NCBI RefSeq assembly: GCF_900129865.1
Contig: NZ_FQXD01000012.1
Location: forward strand, 1 to 64,000
Origin: Virgibacillus chiguensis
Lineage (GTDB): Bacteria; Bacillota; Bacilli; Bacillales; Amphibacillaceae
Direction of reading: 5' to 3'
DNA: 64,000 nt
Both the position numbers and the translations under genes were made by a program. Below the pieces are notes generated by a model. The model was not told where the DNA came from. It did no database searches and saw nothing but the letters and a program-made list of their open reading frames with translations. Every line of letters begins with the position of its first letter. The first letter of the stretch is position 1. Of this stretch, positions 34,783 to 45,173 are shown in pieces.

Positions 34783-35293
34783 ATTCTGTCTACCTCCTTC
34801 AAATCTTTTTACCATCACAGATAGTGTTCCATTCCACGTGAAATCATCACCCAAACATCATTTATACCATTTTTAGCATGCAACAAAGGAAATATACGAA
34901 ATTATTCAACCTTAGAAGCAAATACTCCATGAAGGGATGTTTCTTTTTGTATGATAGCCTTTAGAAACCATTGGCTTATTGCGAAATCTTTTTTACAGCA
35001 AAACTTGTACTTTTGCTTTGTATGTGGAAAATATCTCTCGCGGAAGGTATTAGAGCTAATTTCTAGTCAATAAAGAGAAAGGAGCTCCATTATAAATAAC
35101 CAGTTAGTGTAGTGTTTTTCCCAGCGGTCACTATCTTAACTTGTTTGTTTATAAAACCCAGTAAAGTGTACATAAATAGAGTGCTGGAAATTTAAAGGTT
35201 ATAACTATGTAGAGAAAAACTGGACGCCTACCAATCACATATGCTTTTGTTCGTATCAAGCTTTATTTGCTATAATAAGCGTGAGTGCTATAG
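34783..35293. other. Intergenic region between divergent SDR and phosphatase genes
   Basis: About 510 bases. No supported gene or ncRNA; divergent promoters must lie here. Confidence 0.4.
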
Positions 35294-35311
35294 ATAAGGG
35301 AGAGAAGAACC

Positions 35312-35881
35312 ATTACAACGATTTGTTTTATTCGTCACGGACAAACGAATTGGAATAAACAAGGCAAGCTGCAAGGAAAAACAGATATTCCACTAAATGA
35401 CACTGGGCGAGACCAAGCACAGGCATGTGGAAAATATTTACACGCTCATAATTATGATATTCTAATCTGTAGTCCTTTACTTCGCGCAAAAGAGACTGCT
35501 GACATTATAAATCAGCATTTACATTTGCCAATCATAAAAATGGATGATTTTAAGGAACGCTCTTTCGGTGATGCAGAAGGACTAACGATGGAAGAAAGAA
35601 AACATAGATATCCAAGTGGGCATTTCCCTAACCAGGAAGAACGGGTAGATTTTAATCAACGCGTAATGACTGGAGTTGAGAAGGTAAACGAACAATATCC
35701 GCAGCAGCGTGTGTTATTAGTTGCTCATGGTGCTGTTATCAACGCTATTTTAGCTGAAGTTTCTAATGGGGAAATTGGCTCAGGGAAAACATCGCTGATG
35801 AATGGTTGTATAAGCAATATCCATTTGAAAGAACAAACTTGGCATATAAAAGATTATAACCAAGTTGGTCATTTGCAATAG
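35312..35881 (+). CDS. Histidine phosphatase (phosphoglycerate mutase-like) with apparent ATT start
   Basis: The protein is readable from 35312: ITTICFIRHGQTNWNKQGKL, with the RHG phosphohistidine motif, then GKTDIPLNDTGRDQA, SPLLRAKETA, ERSFGDAEGL and VAHGAVINA (second catalytic His). 190 residues is the normal length. AAGGGAGAG lies eight bases before 35312, exactly right for a start, but the codon there is ATT and the frame has no ATG, GTG or TTG until 35525, past the catalytic RHG. So it either initiates at ATT, as infC does, or is a gene whose start codon has mutated. Likely a phosphosugar or nucleotide phosphatase. Confidence 0.72.
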   Translation: MTTICFIRHGQTNWNKQGKLQGKTDIPLNDTGRDQAQACGKYLHAHNYDILICSPLLRAKETADIINQHLHLPIIKMDDFKERSFGDAEGLTMEERKHRYPSGHFPNQEERVDFNQRVMTGVEKVNEQYPQQRVLLVAHGAVINAILAEVSNGEIGSGKTSLMNGCISNIHLKEQTWHIKDYNQVGHLQ

Positions 35882-36025
35882 TGCTATTTTTACTGAGCAT
35901 GAGACAAGCTTGGGCCTATCGCAATCTATTTGGCGACAAGCCATTGCTTTTCCTTATAGGATAAACGGTAAAAATCCAATACTTTCCTATCGTGTGAAAA
36001 AAAGTATTTCGTCAGGGGGTTTTTT

Positions 36026-36373
36026 ATGCTATTTCAGCGAATCGACACAGTTTTTGTGCTCGTTCCTCATTTAGAAACAGCTAAAGGTTGGTATACCAAA
36101 GTACTGGAGCTACCAGTTCTATTCGAAGACGTTACAAACAATCGTATCGTCCTAAAGCTAGGAGAGACACCGCTTACTTTATGGAAAACAGATACAACCT
36201 ATGAAAGCAATCGTCCACCGCATTTTAATTTTTTCTCAGAAGATATAGAAACAGCGCACAGCCATTTGCGAAATAAGGGCGTTACGGTAGAAGCAATCGA
36301 AACATATGATAGTATGAGCTCTTTTGTTTTCTACGATCCTTTCGGCAACAAACTGGAAGTCTGTTCGTTTTAG
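36026..36373 (+). CDS. VOC (glyoxalase/bleomycin resistance) family protein
   Basis: 115 residues, one VOC unit of two beta-alpha-beta-beta-beta modules: IDTVFVLVPHLETAKGWYTK at the start and FVFYDPFGNKLEVCSF at the end with the usual metal-ligand Glu (KLEV). Start ATG 36026 with AGGGGG upstream. Single-domain VOC proteins dimerise to form metal sites and act as dioxygenases, isomerases or drug-binding proteins; the first-strand His (often H/E) is here a Val-rich strand, so the metal site may be incomplete. Specific function unknown. Confidence 0.82.
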   Translation: MLFQRIDTVFVLVPHLETAKGWYTKVLELPVLFEDVTNNRIVLKLGETPLTLWKTDTTYESNRPPHFNFFSEDIETAHSHLRNKGVTVEAIETYDSMSSFVFYDPFGNKLEVCSF

Positions 36374-36495
36374 TAACCAATAACTATTCTTTTGGGTATA
36401 ATAAATTCACTGTAAGACCAAAAGTACAATTACCCTCCAAGTATCGAACTCCGCTGAAATGCCATGTTTTACGAATAGGAAGCCCTATACATGAA

Positions 36496-36535
36496 GCGTT
36501 GGAGCCAGACCGAGAATCACTCTCCAACGCTTTTT
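36496..36535 (+). terminator. Rho-independent terminator
   Basis: GCGTTGGAG pairs with CTCCAACGC, followed by TTTTT. It serves the VOC gene. Confidence 0.88.
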
Positions 36536-36603
36536 CAAGTAGTTTTCGTGTATACGTCGTACTCGCCTCTTCTCATCACACGGTCATTATTTTCACAAGA
36601 GAC

Positions 36604-37209
36604 TTATACTGTTAAATATTCCTTTTCCAACAAGTAGTGAATAACCCGTTGCGCTGCTTCTTCCACAGATAATTTCTCTGTATCAATGGTTAACTCAGGA
36701 GAAATCGGCGCCTCGTAAGGTGCATCAATACCAGTAAAGCCTGCAATTTCACCAGCTCGTGCTTTTTTATACAACCCCTTTGGATCGCGTTCTTCACATA
36801 CTTCTAAACGGCATTTCACGTATATTTCAATAAATTCATTACTTGGTAACAGCGCTCTTACCAAATTTCGATCATCTCGATACGGAGAAATAAAAGCAGT
36901 TAATGCAAGCACCCCTGCATCAATAAACAGTTTTGATACTTCGCCAATTCTTCGTATATTTTCTGATCGTCCCTCTGCAGTAAACCCAAGATTCTTATTT
37001 AACCCATGGCGAATATTATCGCCATCTAACCGATACGTGTGAATACCTAGTTGATAAAGTTTTCTTTCTAACTCTACGGTGATCGTTGATTTTCCAGATC
37101 CAGATAACCCTGTAAACCAAAGTACAGCACTTTTATGCTTGTTTCGCTTTTGTCTCATTTCCTTTGTTACTAGAGAACCATGCCAAGAAATATGCTTTGA
37201 TTTACTCAT
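36604..37209 (-). CDS. cysC: Adenylyl-sulfate kinase
   Basis: Phosphorylates APS to PAPS for sulfate assimilation. 201 residues from ATG 37209 (GGAGGG upstream; the 11 codons before it overlap the permease gene's end). P-loop [11 protein letters not shown] at about 29-39, DGDNIRHGL substrate loop, [13 protein letters not shown] and the [15 protein letters not shown] lid motif are all typical. Last gene of the sulfate cluster. With both CysC and a PAPS-type reductase present the pathway probably goes through PAPS, though the CysH here may also take APS. Confidence 0.95.
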   Translation of the reverse strand: MSKSKHISWHGSLVTKEMRQKRNKHKSAVLWFTGLSGSGKSTITVELERKLYQLGIHTYRLDGDNIRHGLNKNLGFTAEGRSENIRRIGEVSKLFIDAGVLALTAFISPYRDDRNLVRALLPSNEFIEIYVKCRLEVCEERDPKGLYKKARAGEIAGFTGIDAPYEAPISPELTIDTEKLSVEEAAQRVIHYLLEKEYLTV

Positions 37210-37219
37210 TTTCTCCCTC

Positions 37220-38998
37220 CTAAAACCACCAAAAATATACAATAATTACCGTAATGAACATAACGAGGATACTTAGTGGTGTCCCTATTTTCACATAGTC
37301 TTTAAATGTGTAACTACCAGGACCATATACAATGAGATTTGTTTGATAACCAATTGGGGTAATAAAACTAGCAGATGCGGCAATCGTCACCGTTACCGCA
37401 AAACCCATTGGATCTAAACCCAGTGTTTCCGCCATCTCAAAGGCAATTGGAATCATCAAAATAGCCGCCGCGCTGTTCGTAATGATTTCTGTAAATATAT
37501 TCGTTACGATATAAATAAGGAACAGTAAGGTAAATAAACCTAGCGGCTTTCCTACAGTTACTATCCCATCAGCAATCCATGGGGCAAGACCTGACTTCAT
37601 CGTCGCTATCCCAATACCAAAGGAACAGGCAATAAGCACCAGGACATCAAAATGAATATATTTTTTTATTTCTTCCATCGTAACTACCTTCATTGCTAGC
37701 ATAACAGCAACGACGATGGCCATTGCTTTAAACATACTTAGCACGCCGATGGTGATGAGTATAATCATGATTAAAAATATAAGGATGGTTAGCCAGCCTT
37801 TAAAGGAAGGTCGATGAACCATATGCATCCGATGAAATGGCATCATGACATAAAAATCTTCCGACTGCTGATACTTGTCAATGAAATCAGCTCCCGCCAG
37901 CAATAATAAATGGTCCCCTGGCTTTAACAAGATATCGCCTATCTTGGATTGGAGCTGTTCATTATTTCGATGAACTGCGATAACTCCAGCATCATATAAA
38001 GAGCGAAACTTCACTTGCTTAATGGATTGATAAACTAAAGAAGATTGGTGCGACACTACAGCTTCTACAATGGTTGAGTTAGCCTTTTTTAATTCAGCAA
38101 CATCTATAGGCTTTCCCATGCTTAATGTTAGCCCTTTCGTTACTTGCACCCCGGTTAATGCCGTAATCAAACCGGTAAAAATAAGACGATCTCCTGCTTG
38201 AATTCTGGTTGTCGAGCGAACTGGGAATACGCGTTCTTTATTACGGACAATCCCTAATAAATAAATCCCCGTTAACTCTTTTAATCGAGCCTCTTTGACC
38301 GTCTGATTTATCCCAGGAAATGAATGGTCTACAATTAATTCTGCCATATACTCCTTAGCACCTATTCTTACCTGCTGTTGAAACCCTTTCTGATCAGGCA
38401 ACAAATGTCTTCCTATGACAATCAAATAAATAAGCCCGACAACGGTAATGGGAATACCAATAACTGCTAACTGAAAGAGAGAAAAACCGTCATAGCCGTA
38501 ATCTATTAGCATGCCATGCACAACGAGATTCGTCGATGTTCCCATCAATGTAATTGTTCCGCCTAAAATAGTTGCATAGGAAAGGGGAATTAAGAATTTA
38601 GATGGTGCAATTTGATGCTCCTCACACCAATTTTTAAGCATCGGAGTGAAGGTAACAACAATCGGTGTGTTATTAAAAAAGGCAGAAAGGGCAGATGTCG
38701 GTATAAGCACACGAATCATAGCACCTATGAAACGGTTACTTTTATTGAGCCAACCTTTCATGATAACCTCAATCATGCCGCTTTTCTGCATCGCACCCGC
38801 TATTACAAATAAAAGAGCAATGGTAAGCATTCCTTCATTTGAAAAACCAGCCAATGCATCTTCTGGCTTCAAAATACCTGTTACTAACAAGATGGTTAAC
38901 GCAGTAAACACAATAATGACTGGACGAGCAATATCCATAATAAGCGTACCAATCATGCCACATACTACAACAGCAACAACGATCATTTCATACGACAT
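37220..38998 (-). CDS. SLC13-family permease with TrkA-C domains, likely sulfate transporter
   Basis: 592-residue membrane protein of the divalent anion:sodium symporter/ArsB superfamily. Two transport halves, each with a hairpin motif ([14 protein letters not shown] and [20 protein letters not shown]), flank a central cytoplasmic part at about 205-385 with two TrkA-C (RCK_C) units ([40 protein letters not shown]). This Sac1-like plan is common for sulfate carriers. It stands between sat and cysC in the operon, where B. subtilis has the PiT-type permease CysP, so sulfate uptake is the natural inference. Start ATG 38998 follows sat by 18 bases. Confidence 0.85.
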   Translation of the reverse strand: MSYEMIVVAVVVCGMIGTLIMDIARPVIIVFTALTILLVTGILKPEDALAGFSNEGMLTIALLFVIAGAMQKSGMIEVIMKGWLNKSNRFIGAMIRVLIPTSALSAFFNNTPIVVTFTPMLKNWCEEHQIAPSKFLIPLSYATILGGTITLMGTSTNLVVHGMLIDYGYDGFSLFQLAVIGIPITVVGLIYLIVIGRHLLPDQKGFQQQVRIGAKEYMAELIVDHSFPGINQTVKEARLKELTGIYLLGIVRNKERVFPVRSTTRIQAGDRLIFTGLITALTGVQVTKGLTLSMGKPIDVAELKKANSTIVEAVVSHQSSLVYQSIKQVKFRSLYDAGVIAVHRNNEQLQSKIGDILLKPGDHLLLLAGADFIDKYQQSEDFYVMMPFHRMHMVHRPSFKGWLTILIFLIMIILITIGVLSMFKAMAIVVAVMLAMKVVTMEEIKKYIHFDVLVLIACSFGIGIATMKSGLAPWIADGIVTVGKPLGLFTLLFLIYIVTNIFTEIITNSAAAILMIPIAFEMAETLGLDPMGFAVTVTIAASASFITPIGYQTNLIVYGPGSYTFKDYVKIGTPLSILVMFITVIIVYFWWF

Positions 38999-39016
38999 AC
39001 GTAATCTTTCCTTTAT

Positions 39017-40189
39017 TTAACGTTGTCTTAAGCCTTCTATTAAAACTTTTGCTACTTCTGGTCGCGAGAACTCCTTTGGCAAATGCTCACCATTACGTAG
39101 CTTTTCACGTACTTTCGTTCCACTTAAATGCACGTGGTAAGTTTTATCATGCGGACATGTTTTTTCTGTTGCCATATTTTCGCATGTCGTGCAGTAAAAG
39201 GCATGTTCAAAAGCGAGTATTTGTATTCCCAGCTCTGCTTCGTATTGACGAATCAACTCCTGTGCTTCATAAGTGCCATAAAAATCGCCAACACCTGCAT
39301 GGTCTCGCCCAACGATAAAATGTGTGCAACCATAATTTTTTCGGACAATCGCATGTAATATTGCTTCCCTTGGACCAGCATAACGCATCGCTGCGGGATA
39401 GATAACTAGTCTTGTTCGATCTGGGGGAAAATATTTATCTAAAATCACCTCATAGCTTTTCATTCGAATCGCAGGTGAAATATCATCCGATTTTGTTTCT
39501 CCTACTAAGGGATTAAGTAATAGACCGTCAACCGATTCTAATGCGCATTTTTGAATATATTCATGGGCACGATGGACTGGATTTCTCGTTTGGAAGCCAA
39601 CAATCGTTTTCCAGCCTAAATCTTTAAATAATTGCCTTGTTTCCACAGGATCGAGCTGATAATTAGCAAATGGATTATTTGATTTCTTTTGCAGGAGCCG
39701 AATAGGTCCAGCTACATATACTTCCCCTTTTTCATAAACTTTTCTTACGCCTGGATGTTTAGAATCGGTGGTTCCATACACTAATTTTGCTTCCTTTTCC
39801 TTTTCGTAGTGAAATTTTTCAGTAAGATCTAAGACACCATAAACCTCATTGTCTTCCCCTACAAGAGCAATTTGCTCACCTATCTCTAATGTTTCTGCTT
39901 GCGTTTGTTCTACATCTAGCGTGATAGGGATGCTCCAAATCATTCCATCCTCCAGACGCATTTCTTCTACCACCCTCGTATAATCAGACTTGCCCATGAA
40001 ACCAGTCAAAGGACTAAATCCTCCATTTGCTATTAATTCCAAATCAGATACATGCCAACGATTTAATGTGATTGTTTTTAAGTTCCCTATAATTTGTAAA
40101 AACATATCCCGTTCTTCACAATTCACTTGCCTTTGAATTAATTTTCCCCCATGTGGCATGTTACTTCCATTTTCTGTTGTTGATCGCAA
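39017..40189 (-). CDS. sat: Sulfate adenylyltransferase (ATP sulfurylase)
   Basis: Makes APS from ATP and sulfate. About 390 residues from TTG 40189, seven bases after [18 protein letters not shown] (start 40159) is possible but has a weaker site. Motifs: [11 protein letters not shown] (ATP-binding HxxH-like), [12 protein letters not shown] and the C-terminal zinc-type cysteines [15 protein letters not shown]. Heads a sat-permease-cysC group, 160 bases after the hemD-like gene, so it may have its own promoter or be read through. Confidence 0.96.
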   Translation of the reverse strand: MRSTTENGSNMPHGGKLIQRQVNCEERDMFLQIIGNLKTITLNRWHVSDLELIANGGFSPLTGFMGKSDYTRVVEEMRLEDGMIWSIPITLDVEQTQAETLEIGEQIALVGEDNEVYGVLDLTEKFHYEKEKEAKLVYGTTDSKHPGVRKVYEKGEVYVAGPIRLLQKKSNNPFANYQLDPVETRQLFKDLGWKTIVGFQTRNPVHRAHEYIQKCALESVDGLLLNPLVGETKSDDISPAIRMKSYEVILDKYFPPDRTRLVIYPAAMRYAGPREAILHAIVRKNYGCTHFIVGRDHAGVGDFYGTYEAQELIRQYEAELGIQILAFEHAFYCTTCENMATEKTCPHDKTYHVHLSGTKVREKLRNGEHLPKEFSRPEVAKVLIEGLRQR

Positions 40190-40350
40190 TAAAACTCCCT
40201 CCTATTCCTATTTATTAGATTAAGATCTGTAAGCGATCTAGACCTTTCATGACAACAAAGAACCAATACCTAAAAGCCCAATCACCCAAATACTTCGCTC
40301 AACCCCTTGTTTAATGGGAAAGACAGAAAACCCTATGAAAAAAACTCTAT

Positions 40351-41169
40351 TTACGAAACAACGTGCTGTTCGTAATAACGGTTCATTTCTATGACCATTC
40401 GACCCATTTTTGGTTTTGTTGGATAAAAAACGTTTTGAATATGATAATTTTTTAATTCCTGTGCGGTTACCTTCCCAACTGCGGCAGCTAAGACAGACTT
40501 ATGAAATGCAGCTACCACCTGCTTTTGTTCTTCATTAGAAAGAGATTGGAACAGATTCTGCACCTGTTTTTTACTCGTAAAAATGACTGCATCAAGTGAT
40601 TGATCTATAATTGCAGCTTGTAAAGCAGTTAAGATCTCTGCTTCTGGTTGCCGATAATAATAAGGTTTTGCCAAATAAACGCTGTAGCCTAAATGCTCTA
40701 ATGCGGCTTGTAACCACGCATCGTCTGGATTATATGCTTGGATATATATACGTTTCCCCTGCTCGTCAGCATGAGCAAGTGTCGATATTAAGTCTTCCAT
40801 GGTACCATCTTGTGATATAAACGTTGGGGAAATCGCATGCTTTTTTAACCAATAAAGTGTTTTACTACCGCGAACGGCTAGTGTTGTGCGCCCTAACTTC
40901 TGAATAAAATCGGCATCGCAATTTTGATTTTGGGCAACCCTTTCTAAGCTTTCTACGCCTATCCCAGTTGTCAAAATAATCAGATCAAACGACTCTGACA
41001 ACAAAGCTGAAATATTTTCCACACATATAGCCTCATCCAATACTTGCTCGCCTTGGATAGAAAAAATCGCAGGGATAGCGTTATTTTTTTGTACTAATGT
41101 AGCTATCTGTTCTGCTCTTCGTGTAGCAGCTATACCTATTTTTTTATTACATAACCCTTTCACTAGCAT
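40351..41169 (-). CDS. hemD: Uroporphyrinogen-III synthase-like protein
   Basis: 272 residues with the HemD two-lobe pattern: GIAATRRAEQIATLVQKNNA at the start, LTTGIGVESL in lobe one, AYNPDDAWLQAALEHLGYSV in the hinge, and AVIFTSKKQVQNLFQ plus AAVGKVTAQELKNY in lobe two. It lies in the siroheme/sulfite reductase operon and overlaps the SirC gene by 23 bases. Here it probably supplies uroporphyrinogen III to siroheme synthesis; the main haem HemD may be elsewhere. HemD sequences diverge strongly, so catalytic activity is inferred. Confidence 0.82.
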   Translation of the reverse strand: MLVKGLCNKKIGIAATRRAEQIATLVQKNNAIPAIFSIQGEQVLDEAICVENISALLSESFDLIILTTGIGVESLERVAQNQNCDADFIQKLGRTTLAVRGSKTLYWLKKHAISPTFISQDGTMEDLISTLAHADEQGKRIYIQAYNPDDAWLQAALEHLGYSVYLAKPYYYRQPEAEILTALQAAIIDQSLDAVIFTSKKQVQNLFQSLSNEEQKQVVAAFHKSVLAAAVGKVTAQELKNYHIQNVFYPTKPKMGRMVIEMNRYYEQHVVS

Positions 41170-41797
41170 CCACTCCCTCTACGATCTGCTTCAGCGACTG
41201 GAGTGCTTGAAGCTGTTTATCTTTACAAAGAAATTCATCAGAAACAAGCTTTTGTAATTGTTTTTTCTGTTGTTGCTTCTCCAATGTGGATTGTTTCAGT
41301 AGCTGTCTACTTTGGTATAAAAATTCTACATAGTCTTTATAGTCTTTGTTATAGATAGATTCAAGCTCTTGTTTCATTTTGGCTGCTAGCATTGGACTCG
41401 CTTCATTCGTTGAAATGCTAATAGATAATCTGCCTTGCCTGAAATGAGCAGGGAAATGAACAGGGCTTCCTACTGCATCCGAAGCATTATTTACGAGACA
41501 ACCCGTCGGTGCCGACTCACATACGAGTTGGTTCACAGATGGATCATTTGTAGCTGCAATAACGAGCATAGCCTGCGAAATATCCGTAGCCTCGAATGTC
41601 TTTTGTCGCCATATAAGAAGGCCTGCTTCCCAATCCGCTCGAATTGCTTGATGAATCGTAGGACTAATAACTGTAATTGGAGCATTACTTTCCTTAATTG
41701 TATTTATTCGTCTTGCCGCTATGGTGCCTCCACCAACAATGACGACTTGCTTCTCTTTTAAATCCATCATTAAAGGAATACGCGCGATTTGTATCAC
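41147..41797 (-). CDS. Precorrin-2 dehydrogenase (SirC/YlnF type)
   Basis: NAD-dependent oxidation of precorrin-2 to sirohydrochlorin, second step of siroheme synthesis. 216 residues. Rossmann loop VVIVGGGTIAARR at about 18-30, ATNDPSVNQLV, NNASDAVGSPVHFPAHFRQG (substrate region with Asp) and ISISTNEASPMLAAKMKQEL are standard for the CysG N-terminal domain and YlnF. The C-terminal helical tail (KQSTLEKQQQKKQLQKL) is longer than in YlnF. Start is GTG 41797 or the ATGs ten codons on; ribosome binding site unclear. Confidence 0.9.
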   Translation of the reverse strand: MIQIARIPLMMDLKEKQVVIVGGGTIAARRINTIKESNAPITVISPTIHQAIRADWEAGLLIWRQKTFEATDISQAMLVIAATNDPSVNQLVCESAPTGCLVNNASDAVGSPVHFPAHFRQGRLSISISTNEASPMLAAKMKQELESIYNKDYKDYVEFLYQSRQLLKQSTLEKQQQKKQLQKLVSDEFLCKDKQLQALQSLKQIVEGVDASERVM

Positions 41798-41818
41798 ATC
41801 CTTTTTGTGCTGTTCGTT

Positions 41819-42550
41819 TTACGATATTGCCTCTATAACACGATCCTTCAATGCTTCTTGCATCACAGGATGCTGGCCTAGCTGCTGACAAACAACGATT
41901 TCATTGTCATTAAGCTCCATATCTGCAACCTTTTGATGAATATGTCGCATTAGAAATCCGGTAAACCAGATATATGGGATAATGACGATTTGCGAATTTT
42001 TCTCTGTAACAACAGCGTGCAGTTTTTTATCAAAAGACGGTTCACATGCCGCTAAATAACAGGCTTCGACGTGGTTTAGTTTTGTTATTCTTTTCAGTTT
42101 TCGTGCAATCGTTTCGATATCTATGACCGTTTGTGGATTGCTACTACCTCTGCCTACTAGCAGTACCTTCATATCTGGTCTCTGTTCTGCAATTGCTTGC
42201 TCCATGCGCTCAGCTAATATGTGGATAATTCGATCCTGTACACCGAGAGGCTGACCGTAAGAAAATGCAATAGCTGGATATAATCCCCTTTGTTGTGCAA
42301 CCGCCTGTGGAATATCCTGATAATAATGACCTGCCTGTAATAATAGAACAGGTATAATAGCGATGCTGGTCGCCCCTTGAGCTACCAAATTAGCTATTCC
42401 TTGCTTCATATTAGGAGAAGCCAATTCGAGAAAACAGACTTCTTGTAAAGGGACATTTATTTGTTCTTTTACTACTTCTAGAAATGTCACTGCCTCTTCC
42501 AAAGCATCAGCATAACGACTTCCATGACTTACATAAAGTACGCCTTGCAT
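41819..42550 (-). CDS. sirB: Sirohydrochlorin ferrochelatase (SirB/YlnE type)
   Basis: Inserts iron into sirohydrochlorin, last step of siroheme synthesis. 243 residues in two CbiX-like repeats. VLYVSHGSRYADALEEAV holds the metal-binding His9; IPVLLLQAGHYYQDIP holds the second His near 86; the second repeat has VLLVGRGSSNPQ. Ribosome binding site AGGGGGG before ATG 42550. Between sumT and sirC in the operon. Confidence 0.92.
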   Translation of the reverse strand: MQGVLYVSHGSRYADALEEAVTFLEVVKEQINVPLQEVCFLELASPNMKQGIANLVAQGATSIAIIPVLLLQAGHYYQDIPQAVAQQRGLYPAIAFSYGQPLGVQDRIIHILAERMEQAIAEQRPDMKVLLVGRGSSNPQTVIDIETIARKLKRITKLNHVEACYLAACEPSFDKKLHAVVTEKNSQIVIIPYIWFTGFLMRHIHQKVADMELNDNEIVVCQQLGQHPVMQEALKDRVIEAIS

Positions 42551-42568
42551 AAGATATCCCCCCTTTTT

Positions 42569-43375
42569 TCACGAACTGATTACAGCACCGAGCGGCTCGC
42601 TTTCTTCACTTGCCATTTCTTCAAACCACTGTATGTGCTCACGCAACCGAACAACCTCGCCAATAATAAGCATCGCAGGGTTTTTAATCTGCTTTGCTTT
42701 CAATGCAATTGTTTCTAACGTACCCGTGACCGTTTGTTGTACTTGTGTTGTTCCATAATAAATAGCGGCAATTGGTGTCATCGCATCTCTACCATAGCGA
42801 ATTAAATACTTACAAATGTCGGAGAGGTTTTTTACCCCCATATAAATACATAAAGTATCTGGGCCCTTTGCAAGATGTTCCCAATATGCTTCACTATCCT
42901 CTTCTGCCCTAGTTACACCCGATACAAAAGCCACAGAGGAACTAATTTGACGGTGGGTTAAAGGAATTCCCGCATAAGCTGGCGCAGCTGATCCAGACGT
43001 GATTCCTGGTACAATTTCAAACGAAATTCGATATTTTCTTAACGCTAGAACTTCCTCTCCTCCTCTGCCAAATATAAAAGGATCTCCACCTTTTAATCTC
43101 GTAACTACCTTTCCTTGACTTGCATAATAACAAAGTAGTTGGTTAATTTGTTCCTGTTTTAATGCATGATGATCTGGACGTTTCCCACAATAAATACGTA
43201 TTGTCTGTTCTGGTGCGTAAGCTAATAATTGTTCATTTACCAAACGATCATATAAAATAACATCTGATTGACTGATGATTTTGACACCCTTGATCGTAAT
43301 TAAATCAGGATCCCCTGGCCCTGCCCCTACCAAATATACCTTTCCGATAACTCCCTCCACCTCTTTCACCATCAC
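42569..43375 (-). CDS. cobA: Uroporphyrinogen-III C-methyltransferase (SumT/CobA)
   Basis: SAM-dependent double methylation of uroporphyrinogen III to precorrin-2, the branch point to siroheme. 268 residues: GKVYLVGAGPGDPDLITIKG (SAM-binding loop), YDRLVNEQLL, RLKGGDPFIFGRGGEE, the VPGITSGSAAPAYAGIPLTH core and the C-terminal NPAMLIIGEVV. The first codon is a GTG with an ATG right after it; translation may begin at either. Follows cysI by 12 bases. Confidence 0.95.
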   Translation of the reverse strand: MMVKEVEGVIGKVYLVGAGPGDPDLITIKGVKIISQSDVILYDRLVNEQLLAYAPEQTIRIYCGKRPDHHALKQEQINQLLCYYASQGKVVTRLKGGDPFIFGRGGEEVLALRKYRISFEIVPGITSGSAAPAYAGIPLTHRQISSSVAFVSGVTRAEEDSEAYWEHLAKGPDTLCIYMGVKNLSDICKYLIRYGRDAMTPIAAIYYGTTQVQQTVTGTLETIALKAKQIKNPAMLIIGEVVRLREHIQWFEEMASEESEPLGAVISS

Positions 43376-43387
43376 CTACAACCCCCA

Positions 43388-45103
43388 TTATTTATGAAAA
43401 TCCAATCCAGAATATACGGCTTCTACATAATTTGTTCGAATAACAAAGTCGCCAAAATGCTCCCCGTCTAACCTTTCTTTTGCATACTGCGTTATAATTG
43501 GTTTAAGTGTATCTAACATCTCTTTTTCTCCTATATTTTCCCTGTAGAGCTTGCTTAATCGTTCCCCAGTAAAACTTCCGCCCAGATATAGATTGTACTT
43601 GCCAGGTCCCTTACCTATAAACGCTATCTCAGCTAAAACTGGCCGTGAACAACCGTTTGGGCAGCCTGACATACGGATCACAATTTCTTCTTGATGGAGA
43701 CCTGCTTCTTGAAGAATTGCTTCTATTTTGTCAATGAAGGAAGGTAGATATCTTTCTGACTCTGCCATTGCCAAAGCACATGTCGGTAAAGCTACACAAG
43801 CCATCGAATTACGCCGCAAACCACTAAGTTGACCGCCATTTGTTAGTTGATACGTTTGAATAAGTTGCTCCATCTGATCCTTCTTCTGTTTCGTAACATT
43901 GGCAATAATTAAATTTTGATTAGGGGTCAATCGGAAGTCTCCCGTATGAATCTTAGCAATTTCTCTTAGCCCTGTTCGGAGTTGATAATCCCTTGTATCT
44001 TTGACACGCCCATTTTCAATGAATAATGTAAAATGCCACATATCATTTGCTTCCTTCCACCCATAGCTATCGCCATTACTTTTAAACTGATAATCTTTTG
44101 GCTCTTCCAATTCCCAACCTAAGCGTTCGTGTAGCGTCTGTTGTAGCCAATCTATTCCCCTTGCATCAATGGTGTATTTAAATCTAGCATTCTTTCGGTC
44201 AGAGCGGTTTCCATAATCCCGCTGAATCGTAACAATTTGTTCTGCTACAGCAATCACTTGATCAGGAGAACAGAAGCCTATCACCCGCCCTAATTGGGGA
44301 TACGTATTGGTATTTCCGTGTGTCATGCCCATACCACCACCAACGGAAACATTAAAACCAATGAGCTTATTGGCTTCTTGAATGGCAATAAAGCCAAGAT
44401 CTTGCGAGAATACATCAATATCATTTGATGGGGGGATTGCAATGCCAATTTTGAATTTCCTCGGTAAATAAGTTGATCCATAAATGGGTTCTATTTCCAT
44501 TTCGTCTCGTGAGTCAACCACTTTTTCTTTATCTAGCCAAATCTCATGATATGCTCCCGTTCTTGGTGAGAGATGGTCACTGATTGCTTGCGCCCATTTC
44601 TGCACTTCCTGATGGATTGCTGATGGATACGAATTGGTACTGCACATCACATTTCGATTGACATCGCCACAAGCAGCTAATGTATCCATAAGTGTCTGAT
44701 TAATCTCTTTTATTGTGTTTTTTAAATCCCATTTCAAAATGCCATGCAATTGAAATGCTTGCCTTGTCGTTAAACGAATGGACCCGTTTGCATATTTATC
44801 AGCAAGTTCATCCATCACCAGCCATTGTTCCGGTGTAGCAATCCCTCCCGGCACACGTACCCGAATCATAAATTGATAGGCAGGCTCTAATTTTTGGCGT
44901 CTTCGTTCATCTCGTAAATCACGGTCATCTTGCTGGTAACTGCCGTGAAACTTCAATAATTTATTATCATCATCCGAAATTGCCCCCGTGATTGGATCTA
45001 CAAGTCCTTCCGTTATCGTTCCCCGTAGAAAATTACTGCGCTGCTTTATTCGCTCCATATCATCTAAAGATCTCTCATGCAGATCATCTTTTTCTTTTGA
45101 CAT
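43388..45103 (-). CDS. cysI: Sulfite reductase (NADPH) hemoprotein subunit
   Basis: Six-electron reduction of sulfite to sulfide with a siroheme-[4Fe-4S] centre. 571 residues from ATG 45103 (GGAGGG upstream), the same length as B. subtilis CysI. The cluster/siroheme ligands are visible as [15 protein letters not shown] (Cys, Cys) and [12 protein letters not shown] (Cys, Cys). Nitrite/sulfite reductase half-repeats are seen in [20 protein letters not shown] and TRQAFQLHG. Partner of CysJ, 70 bases upstream. Confidence 0.96.
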   Translation of the reverse strand: MSKEKDDLHERSLDDMERIKQRSNFLRGTITEGLVDPITGAISDDDNKLLKFHGSYQQDDRDLRDERRRQKLEPAYQFMIRVRVPGGIATPEQWLVMDELADKYANGSIRLTTRQAFQLHGILKWDLKNTIKEINQTLMDTLAACGDVNRNVMCSTNSYPSAIHQEVQKWAQAISDHLSPRTGAYHEIWLDKEKVVDSRDEMEIEPIYGSTYLPRKFKIGIAIPPSNDIDVFSQDLGFIAIQEANKLIGFNVSVGGGMGMTHGNTNTYPQLGRVIGFCSPDQVIAVAEQIVTIQRDYGNRSDRKNARFKYTIDARGIDWLQQTLHERLGWELEEPKDYQFKSNGDSYGWKEANDMWHFTLFIENGRVKDTRDYQLRTGLREIAKIHTGDFRLTPNQNLIIANVTKQKKDQMEQLIQTYQLTNGGQLSGLRRNSMACVALPTCALAMAESERYLPSFIDKIEAILQEAGLHQEEIVIRMSGCPNGCSRPVLAEIAFIGKGPGKYNLYLGGSFTGERLSKLYRENIGEKEMLDTLKPIITQYAKERLDGEHFGDFVIRTNYVEAVYSGLDFHK

Positions 45104-45173
45104 TGCGTTGAACTCCCTCCATTCACTCATACCTTTTTTAACCAGCACATCACTCTGAAGCGCAACGAATCAA

